DNA from: Phytoamicus setariae
GTDB lineage: Bacteria > Pseudomonadota > Alphaproteobacteria > Rhizobiales > Rhizobiaceae
Reading direction: 5' to 3'
DNA length: 64,000 nt
Assembly: GCF_016722925.1 (NCBI RefSeq)
Contig: NZ_JAEQNC010000005.1
Location: 62,001 to 126,000, forward strand
The position numbers and the translations under genes were made by a program. The notes below the pieces were generated by a model, which saw only the letters and a program-made list of their open reading frames with translations, was not told where the DNA came from and searched no databases. The number at the start of each line of letters is the position of its first letter. Position 1 is the stretch's first letter. Shown in pieces: positions 43,939 through 53,047 of this stretch.

Positions 43939-43966
43939 GCCGGGGCAGCAATGCCCCGGCTTTTTT
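43939..43966 (+). terminator. Rho-independent terminator of glp operon
   Basis: GCCGGGGCA (43939-43947) pairs with TGCCCCGGC (43952-43960) around a four-base loop, then six T residues. Confidence 0.9.
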
Positions 43967-44030
43967 GTTGCGCTTGCAGGTGACGACACAACCGGATAAT
44001 TCTACTGCAATCATCGATGGAGGAAGTGCA

Positions 44031-44174
44031 ATGCCCCTGCTTGCCCTACATCACGTATCGGTCATCGTCAGCGACATCGCCCTGCTTCCCCCAGTTCTAC
44101 ATTCGCGACCCCGACAAAACATCATCGAAATCAACGGCCACAATTTCGTGACTTGCGCGCGGACCCTCGCGTAG
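44031..44174 (+). pseudogene. Remnant of a VOC (glyoxalase-like) family gene
   Basis: A good GGAGGAAG ribosome-binding site precedes the ATG at 44031. The first 17 residues, MPLLALHHVSVIVSDIA, are a typical VOC family N terminus. The reading then jumps to what should be the C-terminal strand: FYIRDPDK in the +1 frame, then, after a frameshift, IIEINGH back in the first frame. The middle 80-100 residues are missing. This is an internally deleted and frameshifted gene, not a working protein. Confidence 0.75.
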
Positions 44175-44284
44175 ATTTGGCTAGCCGCATCTGAAGGGAT
44201 TCCGAGCTTCTGTCGGCCGGTCAACAGGAAAAGAAATGCACGATATAGCGCATCGGCGAAATCGCCATCCGAGGGAGGCAATAT

Positions 44285-44668
44285 ATGTACTACGCAATAC
44301 TCGCCTATCACGCGGAGGGAGTGGTCGAATCCTGGACCGAGGAGGAGGATGCGGCGCTGATGGCCGAACTGCTCGCGGTCAATGATCGCCTCGTCGGCGA
44401 AAAGTCATTGGGGCCCGCTGCACGGCTCGGCCCGACGCAACGCGCCGTAACCCTGCGGGGAAAGGGTGACGGCATGATAACCGACGGCCCGTTTGCCGAG
44501 ACCAAGGAAGAGTTGCTGGGCTTTTACGTGGTGGATTTTCCAACGCTTGAAGCGGCTGTCGCAGCAGCGCGTGACCTGCGCCGCGCAAATCCGACGGCAG
44601 TCTATGAAATCAGGCCGATCCTGCTTTACCTGCCGGGCGCCCCTTTGGAATCCAGGGCTGCCGATTAG
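44285..44668 (+). CDS. YCII/DGPF domain protein
   Basis: The 127-residue protein belongs to the YCII-related family, with the diagnostic DGPFAETKEELLGFYVVDF near residue 63-81 and the C-terminal YEIRPIL. Family members adopt a ferredoxin-like dimer; many sit beside ECF sigma factors, but no such gene is here. Function is unknown. It lies alone between the VOC remnant and the fucose operon. Confidence 0.85.
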   Translation: MYYAILAYHAEGVVESWTEEEDAALMAELLAVNDRLVGEKSLGPAARLGPTQRAVTLRGKGDGMITDGPFAETKEELLGFYVVDFPTLEAAVAAARDLRRANPTAVYEIRPILLYLPGAPLESRAAD

Positions 44669-44718
44669 TTCCACTCCTCACCCCAGGCGATGACGAGGCT
44701 GCTTGCAGACGCTGTCTT

Positions 44719-44744
44719 CTTCTCCCCGCCTGTGCGGGGAGAAG
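44719..44744. repeat. Partial two-palindrome repeat (single palindrome)
   Basis: CTTCTCCCCGC (44719-44729) pairs with GCGGGGAGAAG (44734-44744). The sequence matches one palindrome of the 118-bp elements at 49313-49430 and 59779-59896. It sits between two convergent genes. Confidence 0.7.
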
Positions 44745-44778
44745 CTTGCGCAGAAGAATGAACACGAAGGCGCGTCGT

Positions 44779-46056
44779 TCAGCCCTTGAAGCGATACTGC
44801 TCGCGCGATTCCGCCTTCATCTCGATCGAGAAGCCCGGCATCTTGGGCGGCATGTAGGCCGCGTCCTTGATAACGCAGGGTTCGAGGAAATGCTCGTGCA
44901 GGTGATCGACGAACTCGATCACGCGGCCTTCGATCGTGCCCGACACCGCGACATAGTCGATCATCGACAGATGCTGGACATATTCGCAGAGACCTACGCC
45001 GCCGGCATGCGGCCAGACCGGTAGGCCGTATTTGGCCGCCATCAGCAGCACGGCCAACACTTCGTTCAGGCCACCCATGCGGCAGGAATCGATCTGGACG
45101 ATATCGATGGCGCCACCTGCGATCATCTGCTTGAAGACGATACGGTTCTGACACATCTCGCCGGTCGCGACCTTCACGGGCGCAATGGCTTCGCGGATCG
45201 CCTTGTGACCGAACACGTCATCCGGGCTGGTCGGCTCCTCGATGAAGAACGGATTGCAGAACGAAAGCTTCTTCACCCAGTCCTTGGCCTCATCGACTTC
45301 CCAGACCTGATTGGCGTCGATCATCAGATAGCGATCCGGGCCAATGACTTCGCGGGCGATGGTCAGGCGGCGGATATCGTCCTCGAGATCACGGCCAACC
45401 TTCATCTTGATGTGGTTGAAGCCTTCGTCGATTGCTTCTTGGCATAGACGGCGCAGCTTGGCGTCGTCATAGCCCAGCCAGCCAGCCGAAGTCGTGTAGC
45501 AGGGATAGCCCTTCTCTTCGAGCCTGGCGATGCGTTCGGCCTTGCCGGGCTCGGCTTTCTTGAGGATGGCCAGTGCCTCTTCCTTGGTGATCGCATCGGT
45601 CAGGTAGCGGAAATCGACGATGTCAACGATCTCTTCCGGCGTCATGTCGGCAACCAGCCGCCAGACCGGCTTGCCGGACTGCTTGGCCAGCAGGTCCCAC
45701 GCGGCATTGACGACCGCGCCGGTGGCAAGATGCATCGCACCCTTGTCGGGGCCGATCCAGCGCAACTGGCTGTCAGATGTCACATGCCGCCAGAAGCGGG
45801 CCGGGCTTTCTCGGATCCAGTCGAGGTCGAGGCCGACCACGAGGTGCTTCATCGCCTCGATCGCCGCGCAGCAGATTTCGTTGCCGCGGCCGATCGTGAA
45901 GGTGAGGCCATGACCTTCGAGCCCTTCCTTGTCGGTTTCGAGAATGACATAGGCCGCCGAGTAGTCCGGATCCGGATTCATCGCATCCGAGCCGTCGAGG
46001 CTCTGCGAAGTCGGGAAGCGGATGTCGAGCGTCTTGAGTTGGGTAATCTTGGTCAA
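44779..46056 (-). CDS. fucD: L-fuconate dehydratase
   Basis: The 425-residue enolase-superfamily enzyme removes water from L-fuconate to give 2-keto-3-deoxy-L-fuconate. All active-site residues of the characterised enzyme are visible at the expected places: Lys217 and Lys219 (HIKMKVG), metal ligands Asp247 (MIDANQ), Glu273 (FIEEP) and Glu300 (ATGEM), and His350 (PHAGGVG). The N terminus DIRFPTSQSLDGSDAMNPDPDYS is also diagnostic of this family. It is the last gene of a minus operon that encodes the following steps. Confidence 0.93.
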   Translation of the reverse strand: MTKITQLKTLDIRFPTSQSLDGSDAMNPDPDYSAAYVILETDKEGLEGHGLTFTIGRGNEICCAAIEAMKHLVVGLDLDWIRESPARFWRHVTSDSQLRWIGPDKGAMHLATGAVVNAAWDLLAKQSGKPVWRLVADMTPEEIVDIVDFRYLTDAITKEEALAILKKAEPGKAERIARLEEKGYPCYTTSAGWLGYDDAKLRRLCQEAIDEGFNHIKMKVGRDLEDDIRRLTIAREVIGPDRYLMIDANQVWEVDEAKDWVKKLSFCNPFFIEEPTSPDDVFGHKAIREAIAPVKVATGEMCQNRIVFKQMIAGGAIDIVQIDSCRMGGLNEVLAVLLMAAKYGLPVWPHAGGVGLCEYVQHLSMIDYVAVSGTIEGRVIEFVDHLHEHFLEPCVIKDAAYMPPKMPGFSIEMKAESREQYRFKG

Positions 46057-46085
46057 GTTAGCCTCACCAATTCTTGTCGTGCCGA

Positions 46086-46931
46086 TCAGGCGTCGGCTTT
46101 GAAAGTCTGCTTCTGCGTGCCGAGGCCCTCGATTCCGAGTTCAACGACGTCGCCATCCCTGAGGTAGCGTGGCGGCTTCATGCCCATGCCAACGCCCGGA
46201 GGCGTGCCGGTGGAAATGATGTCACCCGGATGCAGGCTCATGAACTGGCTGAGATAGGAGACCAGGAATTTTACGCCGTAGACCATGGTGGCCGACGAGC
46301 CGTTCTGCATCTGCTCGCCATTGACCTTGAGCCACATGTTGAGGTTCTGCGAATCGGCCACTTCGTCTTTGGTCACCAGCCACGGGCCGGTCGGGCCGAA
46401 CGTGTCGCAAGACTTGCCCTTGGTCCACTGGCCGGAACGCTCGGTCTGGAAGGCACGCTCGGAAACGTCGTGCGCAACGGCATAGCCGGCTACATAATCG
46501 AGTGCGTCTGCTTCGGAGACGTATTTCGCGGTCTTGCCGATGACCACGGCAAGCTCGACTTCCCAGTCGGTTTTCTCGGAACCGCGCGGGATCAGCACGT
46601 TGTCGTTCGGGCCGCAGATAGCCGAGGTGGCCTTCATGAAGATAACCGGTTCCGGCGGCACGGCCATGCCGGATTCGGCGGCGTGGTCGGAATAGTTCAG
46701 CCCGATGCAGATGAATTTGCCGGTACCGGCAACGCAGGCGCCGATGCGTTGATCGGCGCTGAGAACGGGCAGCGTGGCCGTATCGATAGCCGCGATCTTC
46801 TTCAGGCCTTCCGGCGAAATCGCCGCGCCGGCAATATCGGAGACATGGGCGGAGAGATCGCGGATCGTGCCGTCGGCGGCAAGAATGGCGGGCTTTTCGG
46901 CGCCAACGGCACCAACTCGCATCAATTTCAT
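46086..46931 (-). CDS. Fumarylacetoacetate hydrolase family protein (2,4-diketo-3-deoxy-L-fuconate hydrolase)
   Basis: The 281-residue protein has a FAHD fold with metal ligands in DWEVELAVVIG and AHDVSER, a GLNYSDHAAESG block, and HPGDIISTGTPPGVG. In the fucose route this enzyme cleaves 2,4-diketo-3-deoxy-L-fuconate into pyruvate and lactate. Position next to fucD and the SDR supports that assignment over a general 2-hydroxyhepta-diene role. Confidence 0.88.
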   Translation of the reverse strand: MKLMRVGAVGAEKPAILAADGTIRDLSAHVSDIAGAAISPEGLKKIAAIDTATLPVLSADQRIGACVAGTGKFICIGLNYSDHAAESGMAVPPEPVIFMKATSAICGPNDNVLIPRGSEKTDWEVELAVVIGKTAKYVSEADALDYVAGYAVAHDVSERAFQTERSGQWTKGKSCDTFGPTGPWLVTKDEVADSQNLNMWLKVNGEQMQNGSSATMVYGVKFLVSYLSQFMSLHPGDIISTGTPPGVGMGMKPPRYLRDGDVVELGIEGLGTQKQTFKADA

Positions 46932-46957
46932 AGTGTTTTCCTCAGTTTGATATCAGT

Positions 46958-47692
46958 TCAGATGGTCCAGCCGCCGTCGATGGCGATCGCCTGGCCCGTC
47001 GTATAGGTGGCGCCCGCGAGATGCAGGGCAAGATCGGCGATTTCCTCGGGCGTACCCAGACGGCCAATCGGCTGGCGGGCCACGAAGGCGGCCCGCGCCG
47101 TGTCGTAATCGCCCTGGGCGCGCATGCGATCCTGAAGCGAGGGGCTTTCCACGGTTCCCGGGCAAATCGCGTTGACGCGGATGTTCTTGCCGACATAGTC
47201 AGCGGCAACTGCTTTGGTCAGGCCAATAACCGCAGCCTTGGTCACGCCATAGGCAAACCGGTTCGGCACGCCCTTGATCGAGGAGGCGACGGAAGCGACA
47301 TTGACGATGGCGCCTTCGCCCTTTTCCAGCATGCCCGGCAGCACGGCGCGAATGGTGCGAACCATCGACTTGACGTTGAGATCGAAGGCGAATTCGAGGT
47401 CTTCGTCCTTCATCTCCATGATCGAGCCGTTATGGACGACACCGGCGCTGTTGATCAGAATGTCGAACGGGCCTTCCGCGGCGATCGCCGCCTTGACGGC
47501 GGCATCGTCAAGCACGTTGAGCTTCAGCGTCCGGATACCGTTCTTGCCATCGATTTCCTTCAGCACCGCTTCGTTGATATCGGTTGCGAGCACCTTGGCG
47601 CCCGCATCGGCAAAACCGAGTGCAATCGCGCGGCCGATTCCCTGCGCCGCTGCGGTCACCAGTACCGACTTGCCCTTGAATTTCTGTTCCAT
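46958..47692 (-). CDS. SDR oxidoreductase (2-keto-3-deoxy-L-fuconate dehydrogenase)
   Basis: The 244-residue short-chain dehydrogenase has the NAD site VTAAAQGIGRAIALGFADAG, NSAGVVHNG, the catalytic Ser-Tyr-Lys (NVASVASS, YGVTKAA), and the C-terminal TTGQAIAIDGGWTI. An Asp-Ile-Asn after the second strand favours NAD+. It probably oxidises C4 of 2-keto-3-deoxy-L-fuconate. The ATG at 47692 has AAGGA upstream; the longer frame from 47800 overlaps the MaoC gene. Confidence 0.9.
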   Translation of the reverse strand: MEQKFKGKSVLVTAAAQGIGRAIALGFADAGAKVLATDINEAVLKEIDGKNGIRTLKLNVLDDAAVKAAIAAEGPFDILINSAGVVHNGSIMEMKDEDLEFAFDLNVKSMVRTIRAVLPGMLEKGEGAIVNVASVASSIKGVPNRFAYGVTKAAVIGLTKAVAADYVGKNIRVNAICPGTVESPSLQDRMRAQGDYDTARAAFVARQPIGRLGTPEEIADLALHLAGATYTTGQAIAIDGGWTI

Positions 47693-47771
47693 TCTACTCG
47701 TCCTTCCGACTTCGACTGGGGACACTCGCCTAGAGGGGCCACATGTCTTTATTTTGGCCTTACCAATTCGG

Positions 47772-48224
47772 TCAAGCCGTTTTAATACGCCTTTCGGCAA
47801 TGAGTATGTGATCGGCCGCCAGCACCACCTCGTTGCGCTGGTTCAGCACCTCGCAACGCTCTATCACGCGACCGGCATCGGCACGTTTGGGATCATCCTG
47901 CTTGGCGGCAATCGTCACCCTCGTCCTGATCGTGTCACCGATGAACACCGGGCGAATGAAGCGCAGCCTGTCATATCCGTAGGAGAAGGCAACAGGATTG
48001 ATGAGGCTTGCGGTCAGGCCCACGCCGATAGAGAACACCATCGTCCCATGCGCAATCCGCTGGCCGAACGGCGTCGTCTTGCAGAATTCGGCATCCATGT
48101 GGTGCGGAAAGAAATCTCCGGTATGGCCGGCATGAACGACAAAGTCGGTCTCGGTGATCGTTCGCCCGGTGGTGATCCTGATATGGTCGAGTTCGTAGTC
48201 CTCGAAGTAGATCGTGCGCTCCAT
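47772..48224 (-). CDS. MaoC-like hotdog-fold dehydratase
   Basis: The 150-residue protein has the MaoC/R-hydratase fold, with the Asp and His pair in [18 protein letters not shown] and [15 protein letters not shown]. Family members hydrate enoyl-CoA or related thioesters. There is no CoA step in the known fucose route, so its role here is unclear; a CoA-transferase gene is 6 kb away. It starts one base after the Gfo/Idh stop codon. Confidence 0.85.
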   Translation of the reverse strand: MERTIYFEDYELDHIRITTGRTITETDFVVHAGHTGDFFPHHMDAEFCKTTPFGQRIAHGTMVFSIGVGLTASLINPVAFSYGYDRLRFIRPVFIGDTIRTRVTIAAKQDDPKRADAGRVIERCEVLNQRNEVVLAADHILIAERRIKTA

Positions 48225-48225
48225 T

Positions 48226-49293
48226 TCACGGCTTCCTTTCGAGCGGCGTGGCGGGCAGGCTCGATGACCTGTAGGCCGCTTCCACCAGCGCCATTGTGTT
48301 CCAGCCGTCTTCGACGGAGCTTATCAGTTCGCTGTCTTCGCCCGATGCAAATCGCTGCAGGTTGGCCATACGACCGACAAACGCATCCGGAAACCAGGCA
48401 CCCTGAAGCGGCACGGCAACCCAGCTGTCACCGCCCCTGGGATAGATTTCCAGAATGTCCGGCTCGCCGTCAGGGTAGTTCAGATTGAGGCCGAGTTGAA
48501 GATAGGCGGCACCCTGCGTTCCCGAAATCCGGAACTCGCAGACCTGATGGCGGCGGCCGAACTTGTGGTCATGATTGATCGACAAGTTACATCGCACAGC
48601 ATCGCCGTAATCGAGGATGGCGCTGGTGCGGGTCTGCGCGACGTCGTGATTGGGGTGGCCGATGGTTTTGGCGTGCACGCCCTGCGGATCGCCCAGCACC
48701 TGCCGGATCACATCGAGATAGTGGATGGAGTGCATGGCGATTTCGATGCGCGGCAGGCCCTTGAGGAAGGGCCAGAGCGTCCAGGGCGTATCGACCTGAA
48801 GAGCTGCATCGAAATCCACGATCTCGCCGAGCAATCCCTTGGCGATTGCGTCCTTCAACGCCAGCATCATTGGCGCAAACCGCAGCTGGAAATTGACGGC
48901 AGCCTTGAGGTTCTTTTCGCGGCAGATCTTGAGGATCTCCGTCGCACCGGAAAGATCGGCACCCATCGGCTTCTGGATCAGCGCGGCGGCCCCGTCAGGC
49001 AGCCCTTTCAACACAGCAGAGTGGGCGGCGGGCGGCGTGGCCAGGTCAAAAATGGCGCCTTCGACGGCCGCAGCTTCCTCGGCGGAGCCAAACGCCTTCA
49101 CGCCCCACTCGGCCGCCAGCTTCCCGGCTTTGGCATGGTCCGGATCGTAAAGCCCAGCGATGGGAAAACCTGCTTTCCGATAAGCCGGAAAATGCGCATC
49201 GCCGACGATCGATCCCGCCCCGAAGGTGACGATCGGACGCGGGCTTGCCGGCATCGGCCAGGATTGGGTCAGGTTGGATGGGTCAAATGTCAT
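48226..49293 (-). CDS. Gfo/Idh/MocA family oxidoreductase
   Basis: The 355-residue protein has an N-terminal Rossmann fold ([22 protein letters not shown]) and a C-terminal alpha/beta domain; the GFO-type EKP motif reads IQKPMG, with the Lys retained. [21 protein letters not shown] supplies the conserved His. It would oxidise or reduce a sugar or sugar acid with NAD(P). It lies inside the fucose operon, perhaps adapting a related sugar. Confidence 0.88.
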   Translation of the reverse strand: MTFDPSNLTQSWPMPASPRPIVTFGAGSIVGDAHFPAYRKAGFPIAGLYDPDHAKAGKLAAEWGVKAFGSAEEAAAVEGAIFDLATPPAAHSAVLKGLPDGAAALIQKPMGADLSGATEILKICREKNLKAAVNFQLRFAPMMLALKDAIAKGLLGEIVDFDAALQVDTPWTLWPFLKGLPRIEIAMHSIHYLDVIRQVLGDPQGVHAKTIGHPNHDVAQTRTSAILDYGDAVRCNLSINHDHKFGRRHQVCEFRISGTQGAAYLQLGLNLNYPDGEPDILEIYPRGGDSWVAVPLQGAWFPDAFVGRMANLQRFASGEDSELISSVEDGWNTMALVEAAYRSSSLPATPLERKP

Positions 49294-49312
49294 GGCATCT
49301 CACTTGGAACGT

Positions 49313-49430
49313 GCCCCTCATCCGGCCTGCCGGCCACTTTCTCCCCGTTAAAACGGGGAGAAAGGACTCCCGGAAAACTCGAAACAAGTCCCCTCTCCCC
49401 GCCTGCGGGGAGAGGGTTAGGGTGAGGGGC
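49313..49430. repeat. 118-bp two-palindrome intergenic element (copy 1)
   Basis: The element has ends GCCCCTCA and TGAGGGGC and two inner palindromes: TTTCTCCCCGTT/AACGGGGAGAAA (49348-49373) and CCTCTCCCCGC/GCGGGGAGAGG (49392-49415). Its reverse complement aligns end to end with the element at 59779-59896, also 118 bp. It separates the Gfo/Idh and RhaM genes. Confidence 0.85.
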
Positions 49431-49442
49431 AAGTTCGATACA

Positions 49443-49772
49443 CTAATCAAGATGGAACACTTCTTCCATCCTCGCCCACCATTCGCCTTCCTTGCGGGTT
49501 TCAAGCGGCTTCTGGCAGGGCTCGCAAACGGACCACCATTTCTGCGTCACAGGATCTGCGGCCATTTTGGCCATGTCGGCGGCATAGTCCGTGCCGTGAT
49601 ATTCAAAATAGGCGAAGAGAAGGTTCTCGGGTTCCTTGAGGTAGATCGAGTAGTTCTTGATGTTGCACTCGCCGATCGTCTTGAGCACACCCGGCCAGAC
49701 ATCCGCATGCAGGCGCTTGTATTCCTCGATCTTCTCGGCGTTGAGGCCGATGACCTGACCCATCCTTTGCAT
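49443..49772 (-). CDS. L-rhamnose/L-fucose mutarotase, RhaM family
   Basis: The 109-residue protein is of the RhaM family of ferredoxin-fold mutarotases, with the catalytic His in RLHADVWPGVL, Tyr residues in NYSIYL and FAYFEY, and the C-terminal WWSVCEPCQKP. These enzymes interconvert alpha and beta anomers of 6-deoxysugars. It starts immediately after the stop of the second enolase gene. FucU, an unrelated mutarotase, is at 20 kb. Confidence 0.9.
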   Translation of the reverse strand: MQRMGQVIGLNAEKIEEYKRLHADVWPGVLKTIGECNIKNYSIYLKEPENLLFAYFEYHGTDYAADMAKMAADPVTQKWWSVCEPCQKPLETRKEGEWWARMEEVFHLD

Positions 49773-50894
49773 TCAAATCTCCCTTTGCGTCACGACGGCA
49801 TTGAACTCGCCGATCGAACGTCTCTTCACTTCGTCCCAGTCCCAGTCGATGCCGATGCCCGGCTCGCTTGGCGCGAGCGCATGGCCGTCCTCGATCACCA
49901 TGTGCTTGCCGGTGATCTCGTCGAGCTGGGGAATGTATTCGACATATTTGCCGTTCGGCACGGCGCAGGCCAAGCTCACATGCAGTTCCATGAGAAAATG
50001 CGGACACACGGGTATGTCGAAAGCTTCTGCGGCATGCGCGACCTTCAGCCACGGCGTGATGCCGCCGATACGGCCGACATCCACCTGCACGATCGAGCAG
50101 GCACCCTTCTGCATATATTCGCGAAAATGCCGGATGGAATAGAGCGATTCGCCCACTGCAATCGGCGTCGATGTGCTGGCCGACAGCCGGACGTGACCGT
50201 CGATGTCGTCGGCCGCAAGCGGCTCCTCGATCCAAGCGAGATCGATGTCCCGCAACCGTGATGAACGGCGGATCGCCTCGTCGAGCCTGAAACCCTGATT
50301 GGCATCCGTCATGATCTCGTAGCCGTCACCGACCGCCTTGCGGACGGCCTCGAGGCGAGCGAAATCCTCCGAGCCATGCGGCTTGCCGATCTTGACCTTG
50401 GATCCGGTAAAGCCCTTGGCTTTCGCCGCCAGGGCATCGTCGACCAGCGCCTGTTTCTCGATATGCAGCCAGCCGCCTTCCGTCGTGTAAAGCGGGCAGC
50501 GATCCTTGGCACCGCCGGCGAGCTTCCACAGCGGCAGTCCGAACTTTTTCGCCCGCAGATCCCACAGGGCAGTATCGATGGCGGCAAGCGCAATCGCCGT
50601 GATCGCCCCGATGGTGGTCGCATGGGTGAAGAATTCGAGGTCGTGCCAGATGGCTTCGATTTGATCGGCATCCTGGCCGATGATGCGCGGCGCCAGATGA
50701 TCGATAAGCAGTCGCATCACCGACGATCCGCCGGTGCCGATCGTGTAGGAATAACCCGTACCGACAGCGCCATCGCTATCGGTGATCGTTACGATGGGCG
50801 TTTCCTGGCTGACGAAACTCTGGATCGCATCGGTCCGCTTGACCTTGGGTACAAGGTCCACCATCCGAAGTTCGACTTTTTCAATCCGCGCCAT
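49773..50894 (-). CDS. Mandelate racemase/enolase superfamily sugar-acid dehydratase
   Basis: The 373-residue protein has the mandelate racemase subgroup catalytic set: Lys166/Lys168 (SKVKIG), Asp197 (TDANQG), Glu223 (IEEP), Glu249 (GES) and His299 (CPHFLMELH). The latter type occurs in acid-sugar dehydratases such as those for galactarate/talarate or 6-deoxy acids. It shares little with fucD in the same operon beyond the fold. It is the first gene of the minus operon and faces the IclR gene. The exact substrate cannot be read. Confidence 0.88.
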   Translation of the reverse strand: MARIEKVELRMVDLVPKVKRTDAIQSFVSQETPIVTITDSDGAVGTGYSYTIGTGGSSVMRLLIDHLAPRIIGQDADQIEAIWHDLEFFTHATTIGAITAIALAAIDTALWDLRAKKFGLPLWKLAGGAKDRCPLYTTEGGWLHIEKQALVDDALAAKAKGFTGSKVKIGKPHGSEDFARLEAVRKAVGDGYEIMTDANQGFRLDEAIRRSSRLRDIDLAWIEEPLAADDIDGHVRLSASTSTPIAVGESLYSIRHFREYMQKGACSIVQVDVGRIGGITPWLKVAHAAEAFDIPVCPHFLMELHVSLACAVPNGKYVEYIPQLDEITGKHMVIEDGHALAPSEPGIGIDWDWDEVKRRSIGEFNAVVTQREI

Positions 50895-51045
50895 GAGTTA
50901 AAACCCCTCCCGTCTCGCCCACCGCAGATGGCATTGTTGCCTTCGCATGCTGCTACAAAGCAAGCCGAACTTGCCTCATCCGGTACTCTTTACAAATAAA
51001 CAGCACCTTCGCCATCGCTGGCATTTGCCATGGGTGAGTATTTCA

Positions 51046-51057
51046 TTTATATATAAA
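51046..51057. promoter_or_regulatory. AT-rich palindrome between enolase and IclR genes
   Basis: TTTATATATAAA is a perfect 12-bp palindrome in the 252-base divergent gap. It could be an IclR operator or a -10 region. Evidence is limited. Confidence 0.35.
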
Positions 51058-51146
51058 CATCGCATTTATCGAGCGTCAAGCGCTTTGTTGTTGCTGCTGT
51101 CAATGCCGTGCGTATATGAATATCACCATTCACCAGGGAGATTTCC

Positions 51147-51935
51147 GTGGACAACGACGAAAACGACCGCTACCGGGCCCCAGCCCTCGACAAGGGTCTC
51201 GACATCCTCGAACTCTTGGCGGGCATAGACGGCGGACTGACACAGGCGGAAATTGCCAAGCGCATGGGCAAGAACGCCAACGAATTCTACCGGATGCTCG
51301 ACCGGCTGGTAAAACGCGGCTACGTTACCCGGCTGGATGGCGACCGCTATTCGCTGACGCTCAAGCTCTTCGGCCTGGCGCAGCTGCATGCACCGGTCAG
51401 GCGGCTTGCATCTTATGCGACGCCACTGATGCGCGAGCTTGCCGACCAGAGCAAGCAGGCCAACCAACTCGTCGTCTTCGATCGGGGCGCCGCCGTGGTC
51501 ATTGCCCAGCAGGAAGCGCCGGGTTACTGGGGGATCTCGATTCGGGTCGGCTCGCATATCAGCCTTCTCAATACCGGTTCCGGCCACGTGCTTCTTGCGT
51601 TTCGCTCGGCAGAGCAGCGCGCCATGATGATGCGTGAATATGAAGAGACAGGCGAAGCCGGCGGCGAGCAAAAAGCGGATCTGCTGGAACGCCTCGACCA
51701 GATCCGCGAACGCGGTTACGAGATGATGCCCAGCGTCCAGACAGCTGGCGTCGTCAACCTCTCAGCCCCGATCATGGGCCCGGATGAAACAGCAATTGCC
51801 GCGCTGACGATCCCCTACATCACCATCATCAACAACCCCGCGGCCCCCAACATCTCGCAGACAATTCAGCTGCTCCTGAAAACAAGCCAGCAGCTTTCCA
51901 AGCTCGCCGGGCTGGATGTCCGACCGGACGCGTAA
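51147..51935 (+). CDS. IclR family transcriptional regulator
   Basis: The 262-residue protein has an N-terminal IclR winged helix (about 12-75; LDKGLDILELLAG, LTQAEIAKRMGKNANEFYRMLDRL) and an IclR effector domain (about 90-255) with LLNTGSGHVLLAF. The start is GTG at 51147 with GGGAG upstream. It sits between the fucose minus operon and a plus-strand lactonase-type gene, so control of both is likely. The ligand is unknown. Confidence 0.9.
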   Translation: MDNDENDRYRAPALDKGLDILELLAGIDGGLTQAEIAKRMGKNANEFYRMLDRLVKRGYVTRLDGDRYSLTLKLFGLAQLHAPVRRLASYATPLMRELADQSKQANQLVVFDRGAAVVIAQQEAPGYWGISIRVGSHISLLNTGSGHVLLAFRSAEQRAMMMREYEETGEAGGEQKADLLERLDQIRERGYEMMPSVQTAGVVNLSAPIMGPDETAIAALTIPYITIINNPAAPNISQTIQLLLKTSQQLSKLAGLDVRPDA

Positions 51936-51965
51936 CTTTTATTTGAAGAAACAATTTCTATTTGA
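51936..51965. promoter_or_regulatory. TATTTGAA direct repeats before amidohydrolase gene
   Basis: TATTTGAA occurs twice, around AGAAA-CAA-TTTCT, an inverted repeat. A similar TATTTGAAT lies upstream of the CoA-transferase gene near 55380. It may be a shared operator. Confidence 0.35.
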
Positions 51966-52046
51966 ATGACCCTGCCGATCATGGCAGGGTCGCGCCCATT
52001 CGAGAGGGCGGCTCGGCCGCACATTGCCTGCATTCGGGAGGAAAAC

Positions 52047-52892
52047 ATGATCGTCGACACACATCTGCACATCGTTGACCAGAGCGCACTGAGCTACCCA
52101 TGGCTCGCCGGCGCCGGCGCTTTGAACCGCAGCTTCTCCTATGACGATTACGCGCGCGAGGCCCGGCGGCTCGGCATTACGGCATCGATGCACATGGAAG
52201 TCGATGTTGCCGCCGGCGATATCGAGAAGGAGACCGATTACATCACCGGCATCGCAGCGCGCGAAGGCAGCCTGATCGTCGGCGCGATCGCCTCCTGCCG
52301 GCCGGAAGATAAGGGCTTTGCTGCTTATCTCGAGAGCATCCGCTCCAGGAGCATCATCAAGGGCCTGCGCCGCATCCTGCATGAAATGCCGGACGAACTC
52401 TCGGAATCACCGATGTTCCGCGAAAACATCCGGCGGCTGGCCGGTACCGGCCTGACCTTCGATCTCGTGGTGCTGCCACGGCAGCTGCCGAAGGCCATCG
52501 CCCTGATCGACCTCAATCCCGACGTCCAGTTCGTGCTCGATCATTGCGGCGTACCCGACATCAAGGGCGGCGGCCTCGAGCCGTGGCGCTCCCATATGAC
52601 CGAAATCGCCAAGCGACCGAATGTTGTCGGAAAACTGTCCGGCATCGTCGCCTACACCGATCTTGAAACCTGGACGCTCGAATCGATCCGCCCCTATGCC
52701 GAGCACACGATTTCGTCGTTTGGCTTTGATCGGATGATCTGGGGCAGCGATTGGCCGGTTTGCACACGCGCAGGCACCCTTTCGACCTGGGTCGGCGCGA
52801 CCTATGCGCTGCTGGAAGGCTGCAGCAAGGAAGAAAAGGCCAAGCTACTCAGCGGCAACGCCAACAAGCTGTGGGACCTGAAGGTTTCCTGA
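52047..52892 (+). CDS. Amidohydrolase family lactonase (L-fuconolactone hydrolase-like)
   Basis: The 281-residue protein is an amidohydrolase_2 (TIM-barrel) enzyme, with the metal-binding DTHLHI at the N terminus, FVLDHCGVPD, and the C-terminal Asp in MIWGSDWPVC. Members hydrolyse sugar lactones, including L-fucono-1,5-lactone. The ATG at 52047 has GGGAGG upstream. Its place beside the fucose operon makes a lactonase role likely, between the aldose dehydrogenase and fucD. Confidence 0.85.
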   Translation: MIVDTHLHIVDQSALSYPWLAGAGALNRSFSYDDYAREARRLGITASMHMEVDVAAGDIEKETDYITGIAAREGSLIVGAIASCRPEDKGFAAYLESIRSRSIIKGLRRILHEMPDELSESPMFRENIRRLAGTGLTFDLVVLPRQLPKAIALIDLNPDVQFVLDHCGVPDIKGGGLEPWRSHMTEIAKRPNVVGKLSGIVAYTDLETWTLESIRPYAEHTISSFGFDRMIWGSDWPVCTRAGTLSTWVGATYALLEGCSKEEKAKLLSGNANKLWDLKVS

Positions 52893-53047
52893 GCAGTCCG
52901 AACAATAAATTTCAGCGGGCGGCGCCTCCCGGGCGCCACCCCAGATCAAACAAATTGCTCATACGCTTCAGGCGAGCGATTTCATACTTTGAACAGCTGA
53001 GGGCTTCGGCGTGAATGTGCGCCGCAGCCCGGCTTCAGTCCCCAAGC

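Noticed and set aside
42304-43989. 561-codon minus-strand frame opposite glpV
   Set aside because: Antisense shadow of glpV, with composition biased to Arg/Leu/Val and no recognisable domain.
49313-49430. Palindromic repeats as a CRISPR array
   Set aside because: Only two full copies lie 10 kb apart, with no regular spacers and no cas genes.
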